Assembly (NCBI GenBank): GCA_030706405.1
Contig: JAUZOO010000003.1
Coordinates: forward strand, 186,001-250,000
Direction of reading: 5' to 3'
Source of the DNA: Bacteroidota bacterium
GTDB taxonomy: Bacteria; Bacteroidota; Bacteroidia; Bacteroidales; JAAUTT01
Length of the DNA stretch: 64,000 nucleotides
Shown: piece after piece, positions 50,545-58,339 of the stretch
Layout of the letters: every line of letters begins with the position of its first letter
Numbering within the stretch: position 1 is the first letter of the stretch
Notes under the pieces: generated by a model
What the model saw: only the letters and a program-made list of their open reading frames with translations
Databases searched by the model: none
Told to the model about the DNA's origin: nothing
Translations under genes and position numbers: made by a program

Positions 50545-52173
50545 CTAATTTATTTTACGTACAGTTTTAAGTTTTAACAAATTCAGAGGATTTCCGGCAA
50601 AACCACGGATATTTTTAGGGTAAAAACGCACAACCATGTCGTAATACAGCGGAATTATGACTCCGTCCTCAAAAATTTTGTGATTCATATCCCGATATAG
50701 CAGAATTCGCTTATTAGCATCATCTTCGGAAAGAGCAGACTCATACATATGGTCAAACGATGCATCTGTAAAATGGGTATAATTGGGCCCCTGCGGACTA
50801 TGGTTAGGACTGTAAAACAACGACAGGTAGTTCTCCGCATCAGGATAATCGGCAATCCACGATGCCCGGAAAAGCTGTACCTTCGAATTGGCTACCATCT
50901 CGCGAAAAGTAGCGCCAGTGCTCACCTCTATTTTCAGGCGTATGCCAATCTGCGATAAATCGTGCTGGATAAACTCGCACAAATCGAGATAATCGGAAGT
51001 GGTGGTAAGCGTAATTTCCGGAAGATTCTTGCCATCAGGGAAACCGGCCTCAGCCAACAACCGCCTCGACAAATCCGGATTATAGCGATACCCCTCGCCT
51101 TGCTCAATATAACCCGGCAGACCTTTGGGGATGATGCCCCAGTAGGCCGGAGTGCCCAGATTATTACGCAGATATTTTAGCATTTTGGCGCGGTCAAACC
51201 CGGAATTTATCGCTAACCGCACCTTTCTATTCAACAACGGGTTGCCGGACATCTTTTGCGGGTCAATCATACACCCAAGGTATTCGGTATTCAGATAAGG
51301 CTGAACTGCCATAGCAAAACGCCTGGCATACTTAGGATTGAGCTTTCCACCACGGGTAAGCAGTTCGTTACGGTAAGCGGTATGAACGCCCGATAGAAAA
51401 TCGATATTTCCTTTTACAAATTCCAAGAATTCTGACTGCTTATCACTAATAAAGGTAATGGCAATAGCATCGAGGTAAGGGAGTCTGCGACCTGCGGAGT
51501 CCTTTTCAAAATAATGCGGATTCTTTACCAGTACCAGTTTCTCGCCTTCTCGCCAGGTTTTAAGCATAAAGGGACCTGTTCCGACTGGGTGGCTTCGAAA
51601 ATCATCGCCATAATATTCAACAACCTCGCGAGGTACAACAAAACAATAAGGAGTGGTGAGCAATCCGGCAAACGCGGCAAACCGTTTCCGAAGCTTTATC
51701 TGTAATACGGAATCGTTAAGAGCTATAATCCCTGAAGAATCCGGCCGGTCGACGTTATTAAAAACCCAGGCGCCAGGCGAAGCCGTTTTAGAATCGACAA
51801 TACGCCTAAAGCTGTAAACAAAGTCGGGAGCTACGACCTTCCGGCCTTTACCTTGCAGAAATACTGAGTTATCGTGGAAATAAACATCATTGCGGAGATA
51901 AAAAGTATAGGTAAGTCCGTCGGCAGAAACTTCCCATCGTTTGGCCACCGAAGGCCGGAGCCGGAGCGAATCGTCCATTTCGAGCAGACCATTATATAGC
52001 TGGTTATCGGGCCATATCAGGGTTTGCGATTTAGCAAATGCAGGATCGAGGGTGGAGATGCCTTTGGTTTCGTTGTACCGGAACACATTTTTTGAAGTAC
52101 TGGTTTTACCATCGGGTTGGCAGGCATTTATCGCGATAAGAACAGCAAAAAATAAAAAGCGCAAAACGTTCAT
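50545..52173 (-). CDS. ABC transporter substrate-binding lipoprotein, family 5 (peptide-type)
   Basis: A 542-residue SBP family 5 lipoprotein (OppA/DppA type). Signal MNVLRFLFFAVLIAINAC with lipobox INAC. The family block RYNETKGISTLDPAFAKSQ and the SBP_bac_5 motif LRPSVAKRWEVSADGLTYTF, then LRNDVYFHDN, are near the N-terminus. The cleft sequences HPVGTGPFMLKTWREGEKLVLVKNPHYF follow. No permease or ATPase genes are beside it, so it may pair with a transporter elsewhere or act in sensing or cell-wall peptide recycling. The promoter at 52195-52226 matches the Bacteroides consensus well. Confidence 0.9.
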   Translation of the reverse strand: MNVLRFLFFAVLIAINACQPDGKTSTSKNVFRYNETKGISTLDPAFAKSQTLIWPDNQLYNGLLEMDDSLRLRPSVAKRWEVSADGLTYTFYLRNDVYFHDNSVFLQGKGRKVVAPDFVYSFRRIVDSKTASPGAWVFNNVDRPDSSGIIALNDSVLQIKLRKRFAAFAGLLTTPYCFVVPREVVEYYGDDFRSHPVGTGPFMLKTWREGEKLVLVKNPHYFEKDSAGRRLPYLDAIAITFISDKQSEFLEFVKGNIDFLSGVHTAYRNELLTRGGKLNPKYARRFAMAVQPYLNTEYLGCMIDPQKMSGNPLLNRKVRLAINSGFDRAKMLKYLRNNLGTPAYWGIIPKGLPGYIEQGEGYRYNPDLSRRLLAEAGFPDGKNLPEITLTTTSDYLDLCEFIQHDLSQIGIRLKIEVSTGATFREMVANSKVQLFRASWIADYPDAENYLSLFYSPNHSPQGPNYTHFTDASFDHMYESALSEDDANKRILLYRDMNHKIFEDGVIIPLYYDMVVRFYPKNIRGFAGNPLNLLKLKTVRKIN

Positions 52174-52194
52174 AACTTACAGATATATTGAAGG

Positions 52195-52226
52195 CAAATG
52201 TACCGAGTACTTAATACTATGACAAA
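52195..52226 (-). promoter_or_regulatory. Bacteroides-type promoter of peptide-binding lipoprotein gene
   Basis: On the minus strand TTTG, 20 nt, then TACATTTG, a match to both boxes of the TTTG/TAnnTTTG consensus, ending 21 nt before the start codon. Confidence 0.65.
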
Positions 52227-52290
52227 AAATATTTTGCGAATTGTTCATAAGTTTGCCCGATACGTTTTTAGCATTAAAGCTCATTTATCT

Positions 52291-52298
52291 TACTTTTG
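52291..52298 (+). promoter_or_regulatory. Candidate -7 box for divIC
   Basis: TACTTTTG, matching TAnnTTTG, 24 nt before the GTG start codon of the divIC-like gene. The -33 region (TTTTTA) is only a partial match. Confidence 0.45.
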
Positions 52299-52322
52299 CC
52301 AAAGTAACTAAATTACATCGTT

Positions 52323-52634
52323 GTGAAATTCACCCGGCTTAAACAATTTTGGTTTTGGATATTACCACTCCTGAAGAACAAATACACCCTTACATTAATT
52401 GTATTTCTGGGTTGGATAGCCTTTTTCGACCAGAACAACCTGGTTGACCGTGTACAAAACCTCAACCAGTACCACCAGCTCGAAAAAGATAAGATGTATT
52501 ACATCCAAAAAATTAAAGACGACTCAACCAAACTTCACGAGCTGGAAACCGACAGAAACAACCTCGAAAAGTTTGCCCGCGAACAATACCTGATGAAAAA
52601 GAAAAACGAGGATATCTTTATTATTGCGGATTAA
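52323..52634 (+). CDS. FtsB/DivIC-type septum formation protein
   Basis: A 103-residue bitopic protein with a cytoplasmic basic N-terminus, one membrane segment (about 20-36, YTLTLIVFLGWIAFFDQ) and a periplasmic coiled coil (about 45-85), ending in the DivIC motif EKFAREQYLMKKKNEDIFII. FtsB/DivIC joins FtsL and FtsQ in the division complex. The start is GTG at 52323; no in-frame ATG precedes the membrane segment. The last 14 bp overlap the end of the convergent glycosyltransferase gene, so both reading frames are fixed there. Confidence 0.92.
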   Translation: MKFTRLKQFWFWILPLLKNKYTLTLIVFLGWIAFFDQNNLVDRVQNLNQYHQLEKDKMYYIQKIKDDSTKLHELETDRNNLEKFAREQYLMKKKNEDIFIIAD

Positions 52635-53895
52635 GGCCAGACACAAGTTTTCTGTCGATTTTGCGATATACCTCCAACAGCCCAAACTCATTGTTGCAAG
52701 TTGTTTCTATGCCAAGCTCGTTCAGTAATTTCAGAGCTTCGCCAGTAACATCGGCCTTTTCGAAGTATCCGTCGTGGCCAAAATTCAAATACTTGATTGC
52801 CTTAAAAGCATTAAACCACCTGTAAAAACGTTCGCGGTAAGTTTTGAGCGTGGCACAGTTGGCCGATACTGATGCCAATTCGTCATAAAAATCATTTTCC
52901 AACAAAAAAATTCTTAATGCTCGAGGAAGCTTTTCCACCACGGCGATTACGGTTTCCTTTTCAGCTTTAAAACAACCGTCAATCTCTTCCAAAAATCCCT
53001 TCAAATCCTTATAAGCCTCAAAACAATACGTTTCGAGGGTATCGCCTTTATGCCATTTGTTCATCGAGGCCCCGGTGCCAAAAGGTACGCGGTCGGACTG
53101 TCGCGGCGAAGGTATTACACGTGTTGTGTTAATCTCGCTAAAATTTCCCAACGAAATAATCTTCTGCAAAAAATAAAAATCCTCTCCGGCCTGCCGACGG
53201 TTCATTCCTCCCTGCTTTACATAAGCATCCATGCGTACAGCAAAGCTGGAACCTACGGTATGCCATGCATGCGGATGCCCCGTGTAGCGTAAAGCAAGAT
53301 TCAGATAACGCAAATGAAGCTCATAGCGGGCAATTCCAGCGTAAACTTCGGCACTAAAACCATCTCCGGAAAGCGGATGCTCAAAATATACCGAAGCCCC
53401 GGGCGACTTGGGCAAACGCTTAAAATGTCGGTCAATTTCTACAAGGTAATTGGCATCGCAAAGGGAGTCGGCATCGAAACCGGCAATTATCCCGTTCGTT
53501 TTCCCGACAAGGTTAAGACGGTAAGCAGCCTCGTCCATCCCAATTTTACGGGCAAAGCCTACACCAGCAAACTTAGCCGGCAAACCGGGACTATACACCA
53601 GGTGAAACTGAAACCGTGAATCGTGATGTTCCGCTACCCATTCCGATGCTTCTTTAAGGGTTCGCAGGTTTTGTTCGGTAGCCAATGCATCGCAACCTTC
53701 CGGAGCATTAACAACCACGATTACCTCAACGGCACACGAAGGCCGTTCACATTCCCATAGTGATTGTAACGACCGTATCAGGTCGGGTTCCTTATAACTG
53801 GGGATAGCCGCACATAAGCCCAGTTCCGGATGAGGCCGGGCAGCAATGTATGGCTCGAAATTGTGCTTTGCCAGATAAGCTTCGGTGAAATTCAT
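52621..53895 (-). CDS. Family 2 glycosyltransferase-like protein
   Basis: A 424-residue protein with a GT-A fold. The nucleotide-sugar region opens LGLCAAIPSYKEPDLIRSLQ, the DxD metal site is GFDADSLCD (about residue 140), and the later catalytic block is RQAGEDFYFLQKIISLG. No membrane segment or signal is visible, so it works in the cytoplasm. The C-terminal 150 residues are helical with no known domain. The donor and acceptor cannot be assigned. It is not in an obvious glycan cluster: its neighbours are a division gene and an OmpH-like chaperone. The gene ends by overlapping divIC in the opposite direction. Confidence 0.8.
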   Translation of the reverse strand: MNFTEAYLAKHNFEPYIAARPHPELGLCAAIPSYKEPDLIRSLQSLWECERPSCAVEVIVVVNAPEGCDALATEQNLRTLKEASEWVAEHHDSRFQFHLVYSPGLPAKFAGVGFARKIGMDEAAYRLNLVGKTNGIIAGFDADSLCDANYLVEIDRHFKRLPKSPGASVYFEHPLSGDGFSAEVYAGIARYELHLRYLNLALRYTGHPHAWHTVGSSFAVRMDAYVKQGGMNRRQAGEDFYFLQKIISLGNFSEINTTRVIPSPRQSDRVPFGTGASMNKWHKGDTLETYCFEAYKDLKGFLEEIDGCFKAEKETVIAVVEKLPRALRIFLLENDFYDELASVSANCATLKTYRERFYRWFNAFKAIKYLNFGHDGYFEKADVTGEALKLLNELGIETTCNNEFGLLEVYRKIDRKLVSGLNPQ

Positions 53896-53912
53896 GAGGT
53901 ATGTTTAAAAGA

Positions 53913-53940
53913 AAAGCCCACAGAATAATCTATGGGCTTT
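53913..53940 (-). terminator. Terminator after OmpH-like gene
   Basis: Stem AAAGCCCA / TGGGCTTT (53913-53920, 53933-53940); on the minus strand it is followed by TTTTCTTTT. It separates the OmpH-like gene from the glycosyltransferase gene. Confidence 0.8.
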
Positions 53941-53961
53941 GCAATCGGCAGTTATGCGATA

Positions 53962-54576
53962 TTATTTTTTTTCTTTCGAAACGGATTTGTACTTTTCGTT
54001 CAATCCCTTTACTACTTCAGCCGTAATATCCAGCGAATTATCGGCATATAAAAGATTACTTCCGAAAGAGTTTCCGAGAATGAACTCGTATTTTTTGCCT
54101 TTATTGTATTCTTTCAGATATTCCATGATGCTGTTAAGTACCTGACGGTTCATCACCTGTTCTTCTTCGGCAAGCTGCATCTGGTACTGATCGCGGGTTT
54201 GTATTAATTTCTGCTGTTCGGCACCCAATTGTTGTTCCATTTCGGCAGCATTGGCGCGGGTTATAAGTCCCTTCTGTACCTTATTCTGATAATCTTGTAC
54301 ACTATTCTGATACGTCTTCGATTTAGCGTTCATCTCGTACCCAAGTTGTTTTTGCTTAACGGTAAGTTTTTCGCGCAGATCAACAAACATACTATATTGG
54401 TGAATAACTGTATCGATATTTACATACGCTATTTTTCCGGGGACAGCTTTTTCGGTAGAGGCAGCTTTGACAGGCTCCTTATCCGATGCGCATTTGTTTC
54501 CGGTAAAATGTAAAATGTATAAAACAACAATGGCAATGGCTAAAACAATTTCAACAATTAGGCTAGTTCTTTTCAT
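53962..54576 (-). CDS. Skp/OmpH-family periplasmic protein
   Basis: A 204-residue OmpH/Skp-type protein. A single N-terminal hydrophobic segment (about 7-25, IVEIVLAIAIVVLYILHF) has no clear signal-peptidase site, so it may stay anchored. The conserved start of the mature family, IAYVNIDTVIHQY, is followed by long helical hairpin sequence (about 80-150) rich in Q, K and E, as in the tentacles of Skp that hold unfolded outer-membrane proteins. It ends with IMEYLKEYNKGKKYEFILG, a family hallmark. A consensus promoter lies at 54602-54632. Confidence 0.88.
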   Translation of the reverse strand: MKRTSLIVEIVLAIAIVVLYILHFTGNKCASDKEPVKAASTEKAVPGKIAYVNIDTVIHQYSMFVDLREKLTVKQKQLGYEMNAKSKTYQNSVQDYQNKVQKGLITRANAAEMEQQLGAEQQKLIQTRDQYQMQLAEEEQVMNRQVLNSIMEYLKEYNKGKKYEFILGNSFGSNLLYADNSLDITAEVVKGLNEKYKSVSKEKK

Positions 54577-54601
54577 AATGAGTAATTAAAATTATCGACA
54601 A

Positions 54602-54632
54602 CAAATATAGCGTTTGATACCTTATTTCCAAA
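54602..54632 (-). promoter_or_regulatory. Bacteroides-type promoter of OmpH-like gene
   Basis: On the minus strand TTTG, exactly 19 nt, then TATATTTG, a full match to both consensus boxes. The -7 box ends 25 nt before the start codon. Confidence 0.75.
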
Positions 54633-54765
54633 CTTGAAGATAATAACCTTATTTGCAAAATTTACTGATATAATGTTCAGACTAAACTTAACATTGTAAG
54701 AGCCTGGGAACAGTTAACCAGAATCGCAGGAGGAAATTAACAGGCTTGTAAAATGCTCAAAAAAA

Positions 54766-54960
54766 TCAGGCAAGGCTTACACAGTGTTGTAATATGCCGC
54801 CTGACTTTCTGGGAACGAATCCCACATGTGGGAAGTCGTGCCTGACTTTTTTATTGACAATCCACCACGGTGGAAACCTTGCCTGACTTTTTTTTAGATG
54901 CTCCACCATCGTGGAGGTCCTGCCTGATTTTTTTGACACATTAAAATAAAGAAGTCAGGC
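54766..54960. repeat. Array of palindromes with exact 41-bp period
   Basis: GCCTGAC/T occurs at 54799, 54840, 54881 and 54922, exactly 41 bp apart, each followed by a T-rich stretch. Twenty-one bp into each of the first three units is a different palindrome: TCCCACATGTGGGA (54820-54833), TCCACC-AC-GGTGGA (54861-54874) and CTCCAC-CATC-GTGGAG (54901-54916). Their centres are also 41 bp apart. A further dyad TTACA-N6-TGTAA (54777-54792) sits one unit upstream, offset by one base. Inverted copies of the heptamer (TCAGGC at 54766, GTCAGGC at 54954) close both ends. The symmetry is kept while the sequence changes. Confidence 0.8.
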
Positions 54961-54990
54961 TACAATCTTAACGAAGATGTAACCTGACTT
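54952..54990 (-). terminator. Terminator of BtuB-like receptor gene
   Basis: Stem AAGTCAGG / CCTGACTT (54952-54959, 54983-54990) with inner pairs TAC/GTA and ATCTT/AAGAT around an AACG loop; CTTCTTTATTTT follows on the minus strand. It shares its arm sequence with the repeat array beside it. Confidence 0.75.
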
Positions 54991-55013
54991 ATATTATGTA
55001 CTCATTTTACGTT

Positions 55014-57056
55014 TTATTTCCAACCAATATTTAGTTCAACACCGGCTTTAAACCAGCGTCCGGGCTGGGCAATATTGCCAATGTCGATATAATCGGCATT
55101 AAAGATGTTCGACGCCTGAGCAAACACCTTTAACCGTTTGGTTTTATAATATACGCTTCCGTCGAACAGACAAAACGGGGCATAAGCGGTACTGACGCTT
55201 GTTTTGTCTACGACATTATATTTTCCATACGTTCCGTTGCGGTCTTGCCAGGTGAAATACCAGGTAGCGCCAATATTTCCCCATATACCGTGGTCGATGC
55301 TGGCCACAAATTTATGCTTAAGAAAATCGAGAACATAGTTCGAATCAAAATCGGCATTGGCTTTATCAACATAAGTAAACGAATACGATACCGAAATCTG
55401 GTTGATGATAAACGACGGATCAATAATTTCACGAGGCTTAATCCTGGCCGAAACCTCTACCCCATCGGTATTCAGTTTAGAGATATTCTGACTCGTCCAT
55501 ACCGTTGTTCCGGAATACCGTACCCAGTCTATCATATTAGTTCCCCATCGATGAAAGTAGGAAAGGTTTCCATCAATACCCTTCCTTTCTAACTTAATGC
55601 CACCTTCAACCAACCAGGCTTTCTCCGGTTTAAGATTGGGGTTTCCCTGAGTGGCTCCTTTTAACACGTAATAAAGATCGGTAAACGTTGGCAGGCGGAA
55701 GGAGCGGTTTGCCGAAGCGTAAACCCTGATTGGAGCCGCAACCTGGTAGCTGAGATCCAAACCGGGATAAAATTCCAGTCCGTTGAGTTTACTGTTGTGG
55801 TCGGCCATTACACCGGCAGCCGCCGCAAACCGGCCTAAAACGATGTTTTGTTCAAGATGCGCACTCCAGTCTTCGCGCTGGTCCTTTTTATTGTACCGGA
55901 TAACATCCTCGCCCGGAATCTTCTTGGTGTCAGTTATCGGGGTTCCGAGGTTGGTGCTATAGATGACTTCCTTTCGGTACTCAATACCCAGCGAAGTTTT
56001 GCCCAGAGCGCTGTAATAGGCTGTCCGAAGCCCGCCACCATAAGCATCAGTGCGGTGATAGTTCTGGTAAAGGGATGGATTCGTATAATCTAATATATAG
56101 TGATCATAATTTCGGCGCCAGTATGTAAACGGGTTAAGTTTTACGATACTTCCAACTTCGGCCCCAAGGCTGCCAAAATAAGTTTGCGTGCTTTCGTGCT
56201 GATTAAGATATTGTGGCCCATAGAAACTATTGGCCCCGTAATTCTTGTCGGTATATCCCAGTTGAAGGGCGATGTTACCATCCTTCACATAGGCTTTCCC
56301 GTGATAGTAGATATTTTTAATATCGTAGTCGGTATTATGGATGTACCCATCGGACTGGCTCCGCGACACTTCCACAAAGTTATGAACGCTCTCGCTATGC
56401 TGGTTTATAGCCACCACGCTTCGCTGCAAACCAAAATCGCCACCTGTTTGCGACACTTTAACATAATTGTTCGGATTTAATCCGGTAACAAAATTTATTG
56501 CCCCGCTAAAAGCTCCCGAGCCATAAACACGCGAAGCCGGACCTTTAAGCACTTCAATACGATCGATGCTTTCGAGACCTACAGGAAGATTAAGATGATA
56601 GTGACCGGTTTGAGGGTCGTTGAAATTGATTCCGTTAAGGAGGATTAGGGTTTGATCGGACGATCCGCCCTGAATTGAGACATCGGCTTGAACACCGTTT
56701 GCGCCACGCTGGCGAATATCGACTTGCGGAAGATAACGTAATAAATCGTTTGGACTTTGGACGGGAGCTCGATCTACTTCGCTACGCGAAATTACCGACA
56801 CCACGCGGGCAATCTGCGAATTCACCTTCGGCGCCTGCTGTCCTGTAACCTCTACCTCTTCGAGCGTATCCTTCTTTACAATAACTGATGTTTCACCTTG
56901 ACCGTTAGCCGTCTGAGTCGGGTTTGACAATGAATAGACTGCACTGAGTACGCCAATCTTCATCACCATCGTAAGGCTGTTAAACACTGCGAACGGTTTC
57001 CGTGTCCATTGCCGGAATGCCCCCGTTCGTTTTCGAACAAAATTTTGTTGTTTCAT
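55014..57056 (-). CDS. TonB-dependent receptor, BtuB/CirA-like
   Basis: A 680-residue outer-membrane receptor. An unusual extended N-terminus of about 50 residues (FRQWTRKPFAVFNSLTMVMK then a hydrophobic stretch) acts as signal. The plug follows (VEVTGQQAPKVNSQIARVVS, IQGGSSDQTLILLNGINFND, VYGSGAFSGAINFVTG) and a 22-strand barrel ends FKAGVELNIGWK. There is no carboxypeptidase-like domain, so it is not a SusC protein; the size and plug resemble vitamin B12 and siderophore receptors. Its upstream region is too short for a cobalamin riboswitch if the -7 box at 57084-57091 is used. Ligand unproven. Confidence 0.82.
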   Translation of the reverse strand: MKQQNFVRKRTGAFRQWTRKPFAVFNSLTMVMKIGVLSAVYSLSNPTQTANGQGETSVIVKKDTLEEVEVTGQQAPKVNSQIARVVSVISRSEVDRAPVQSPNDLLRYLPQVDIRQRGANGVQADVSIQGGSSDQTLILLNGINFNDPQTGHYHLNLPVGLESIDRIEVLKGPASRVYGSGAFSGAINFVTGLNPNNYVKVSQTGGDFGLQRSVVAINQHSESVHNFVEVSRSQSDGYIHNTDYDIKNIYYHGKAYVKDGNIALQLGYTDKNYGANSFYGPQYLNQHESTQTYFGSLGAEVGSIVKLNPFTYWRRNYDHYILDYTNPSLYQNYHRTDAYGGGLRTAYYSALGKTSLGIEYRKEVIYSTNLGTPITDTKKIPGEDVIRYNKKDQREDWSAHLEQNIVLGRFAAAAGVMADHNSKLNGLEFYPGLDLSYQVAAPIRVYASANRSFRLPTFTDLYYVLKGATQGNPNLKPEKAWLVEGGIKLERKGIDGNLSYFHRWGTNMIDWVRYSGTTVWTSQNISKLNTDGVEVSARIKPREIIDPSFIINQISVSYSFTYVDKANADFDSNYVLDFLKHKFVASIDHGIWGNIGATWYFTWQDRNGTYGKYNVVDKTSVSTAYAPFCLFDGSVYYKTKRLKVFAQASNIFNADYIDIGNIAQPGRWFKAGVELNIGWK

Positions 57057-57083
57057 AAATAATACTTTACGTTAATAAAAACG

Positions 57084-57091
57084 CAAAGGTA
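57084..57091 (-). promoter_or_regulatory. Candidate -7 box for BtuB-like receptor
   Basis: TACCTTTG on the minus strand, 27 nt before the start codon. No matching -33 TTTG is seen. Confidence 0.4.
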
Positions 57092-57240
57092 AACAAAATG
57101 CGCTATGGGAAGCTATTAGCAACGATCCGGCATTAACGATACCTAATAACTGCAATGTATTTCAATTAAAAATTGGTTCTGAAAAATAGAAAAAGGCTAG
57201 AGAAGTATTTTACATAACTGGCTACACCACAAACTTCATA

Positions 57241-58332
57241 TCAGTTTAAATATTTTTCAAAAACGCCGTCGTAAGTTTTGGCAATGGATTCCCAATTGTA
57301 TTTGAGCTTAAGCAATTCAAAGGCTTTATCCATAAAAGCCTGCATTTTTTTCGGATTTTGAATAGCGAAGGTTATTTTCTCTTTCAAATCGCTGGCATCA
57401 TTGGTTTTAAAAAACAAAACTTCGTCGTCAGAGAATATGACTTTATTAGGGGCAATATCACTGCAAATCAAAGGCGTTTTAACGTAAACAACTTCCAAAA
57501 GCATAATGCTCATATTTTCATAATCGGAAGGAAACACAAACAATCGCGCATTCTTTACATAATTTAGAAGCTGCGCTTTGTCGCGTATCAATGAAATAAA
57601 AGTAACATCAAGGCCTTCGGCCAGATTCAATAATTTTTCTTTATAAGACGGCATTTGTTCCAAATCGCCTATTACAACAACTTTTCCGGTATAATTCATC
57701 AATTTAAGAGCCTCCAAAAGCACATGGCATCCTTTTAACGGAATAATCCGCCCGGCGGCAAATAAAATGTAATCCTTATACGGAATATCTGAATTGGATA
57801 CCGGCTGATTCAGATTAATGCCGTTAGGGATATATTCTACATTCGCATTTCCTAAACCCCGATAAATTTCGTAAAGAGGAAAAGCTACAACGGTGACTTT
57901 GTTGGACAATTTCAGCATCACCCGTTCGTTGATATTAAAAAACAGATTCACATACCATGGCCACTTTCCCATTAAATGAGGGCGTCCATGTGATGTTACT
58001 ATTACTTTGTATTTAAGCCGCAAAAATGGAATGATAAAAGCCCCGTCCAGATGGTGCAGATGAATTAGATCGTACCTGGCCACAAATAGGCAATGGAGCA
58101 TCGACTTTAGATAGTAGAAAAAAATATTCAACTTCTTTAAAGGAAACCGCTTAAAAACAATTTGAAGATAGTCTTCACTTAAAATTCCAACGTTAGCATG
58201 ACTTTCGACAGCATAAACCGTAAAATCATACTTCTCTTTAAGTTGTTTAATGATATTTTCGCCAACCGTAGCTGCACCTCCGAAAGCCGGTAATCCTTTA
58301 AGGCCTATAACTGCAATTTTTTTTCGCTCCAT
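57241..58332 (-). CDS. GT-B glycosyltransferase (family 4 type)
   Basis: A 363-residue glycosyltransferase. The ATG at 58332 (MERKKIAVIGLKGLPAFGGA) opens the first Rossmann fold; the frame also extends to 58374, overlapping the upstream ligase gene. The donor-binding C-domain has FAAGRIIPLKGCHVLLEALK and the E-x7-E motif SDYENMSIMLLEVVYV. This is the GT4 pattern used for building surface polysaccharides. No membrane segments, so it works on the cytoplasmic face. It is the last gene in the 63.8-57.2 kb minus-strand cluster in this window. Confidence 0.88.
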   Translation of the reverse strand: MERKKIAVIGLKGLPAFGGAATVGENIIKQLKEKYDFTVYAVESHANVGILSEDYLQIVFKRFPLKKLNIFFYYLKSMLHCLFVARYDLIHLHHLDGAFIIPFLRLKYKVIVTSHGRPHLMGKWPWYVNLFFNINERVMLKLSNKVTVVAFPLYEIYRGLGNANVEYIPNGINLNQPVSNSDIPYKDYILFAAGRIIPLKGCHVLLEALKLMNYTGKVVVIGDLEQMPSYKEKLLNLAEGLDVTFISLIRDKAQLLNYVKNARLFVFPSDYENMSIMLLEVVYVKTPLICSDIAPNKVIFSDDEVLFFKTNDASDLKEKITFAIQNPKKMQAFMDKAFELLKLKYNWESIAKTYDGVFEKYLN

Positions 58333-58339
58333 TGTAAGA

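Larger units (their letters stand above)
54577..55013. other. Gene-free interval between BtuB-like and OmpH-like genes
   Basis: About 435 bp with no gene. It holds the OmpH promoter (54602-54632), the palindrome array (54766-54960) and the receptor terminator (54952-54990). Between 54640 and 54760 nothing notable is seen. Confidence 0.6.

Noticed and set aside
52621-52634. Frameshift or fusion between divIC and the glycosyltransferase
   Set aside because: They are on opposite strands and simply overlap tail to tail by 14 bp; both frames are intact.
54766-54960. CRISPR array
   Set aside because: Only a 7-13 bp block is constant, the variable parts are palindromic, there are four units, and no cas genes are nearby.
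57057-57240. Cobalamin riboswitch upstream of the BtuB-like receptor
   Set aside because: The likely -7 box leaves under 30 nt of leader and no B12-box sequence was seen, so B12 specificity is not claimed from this.
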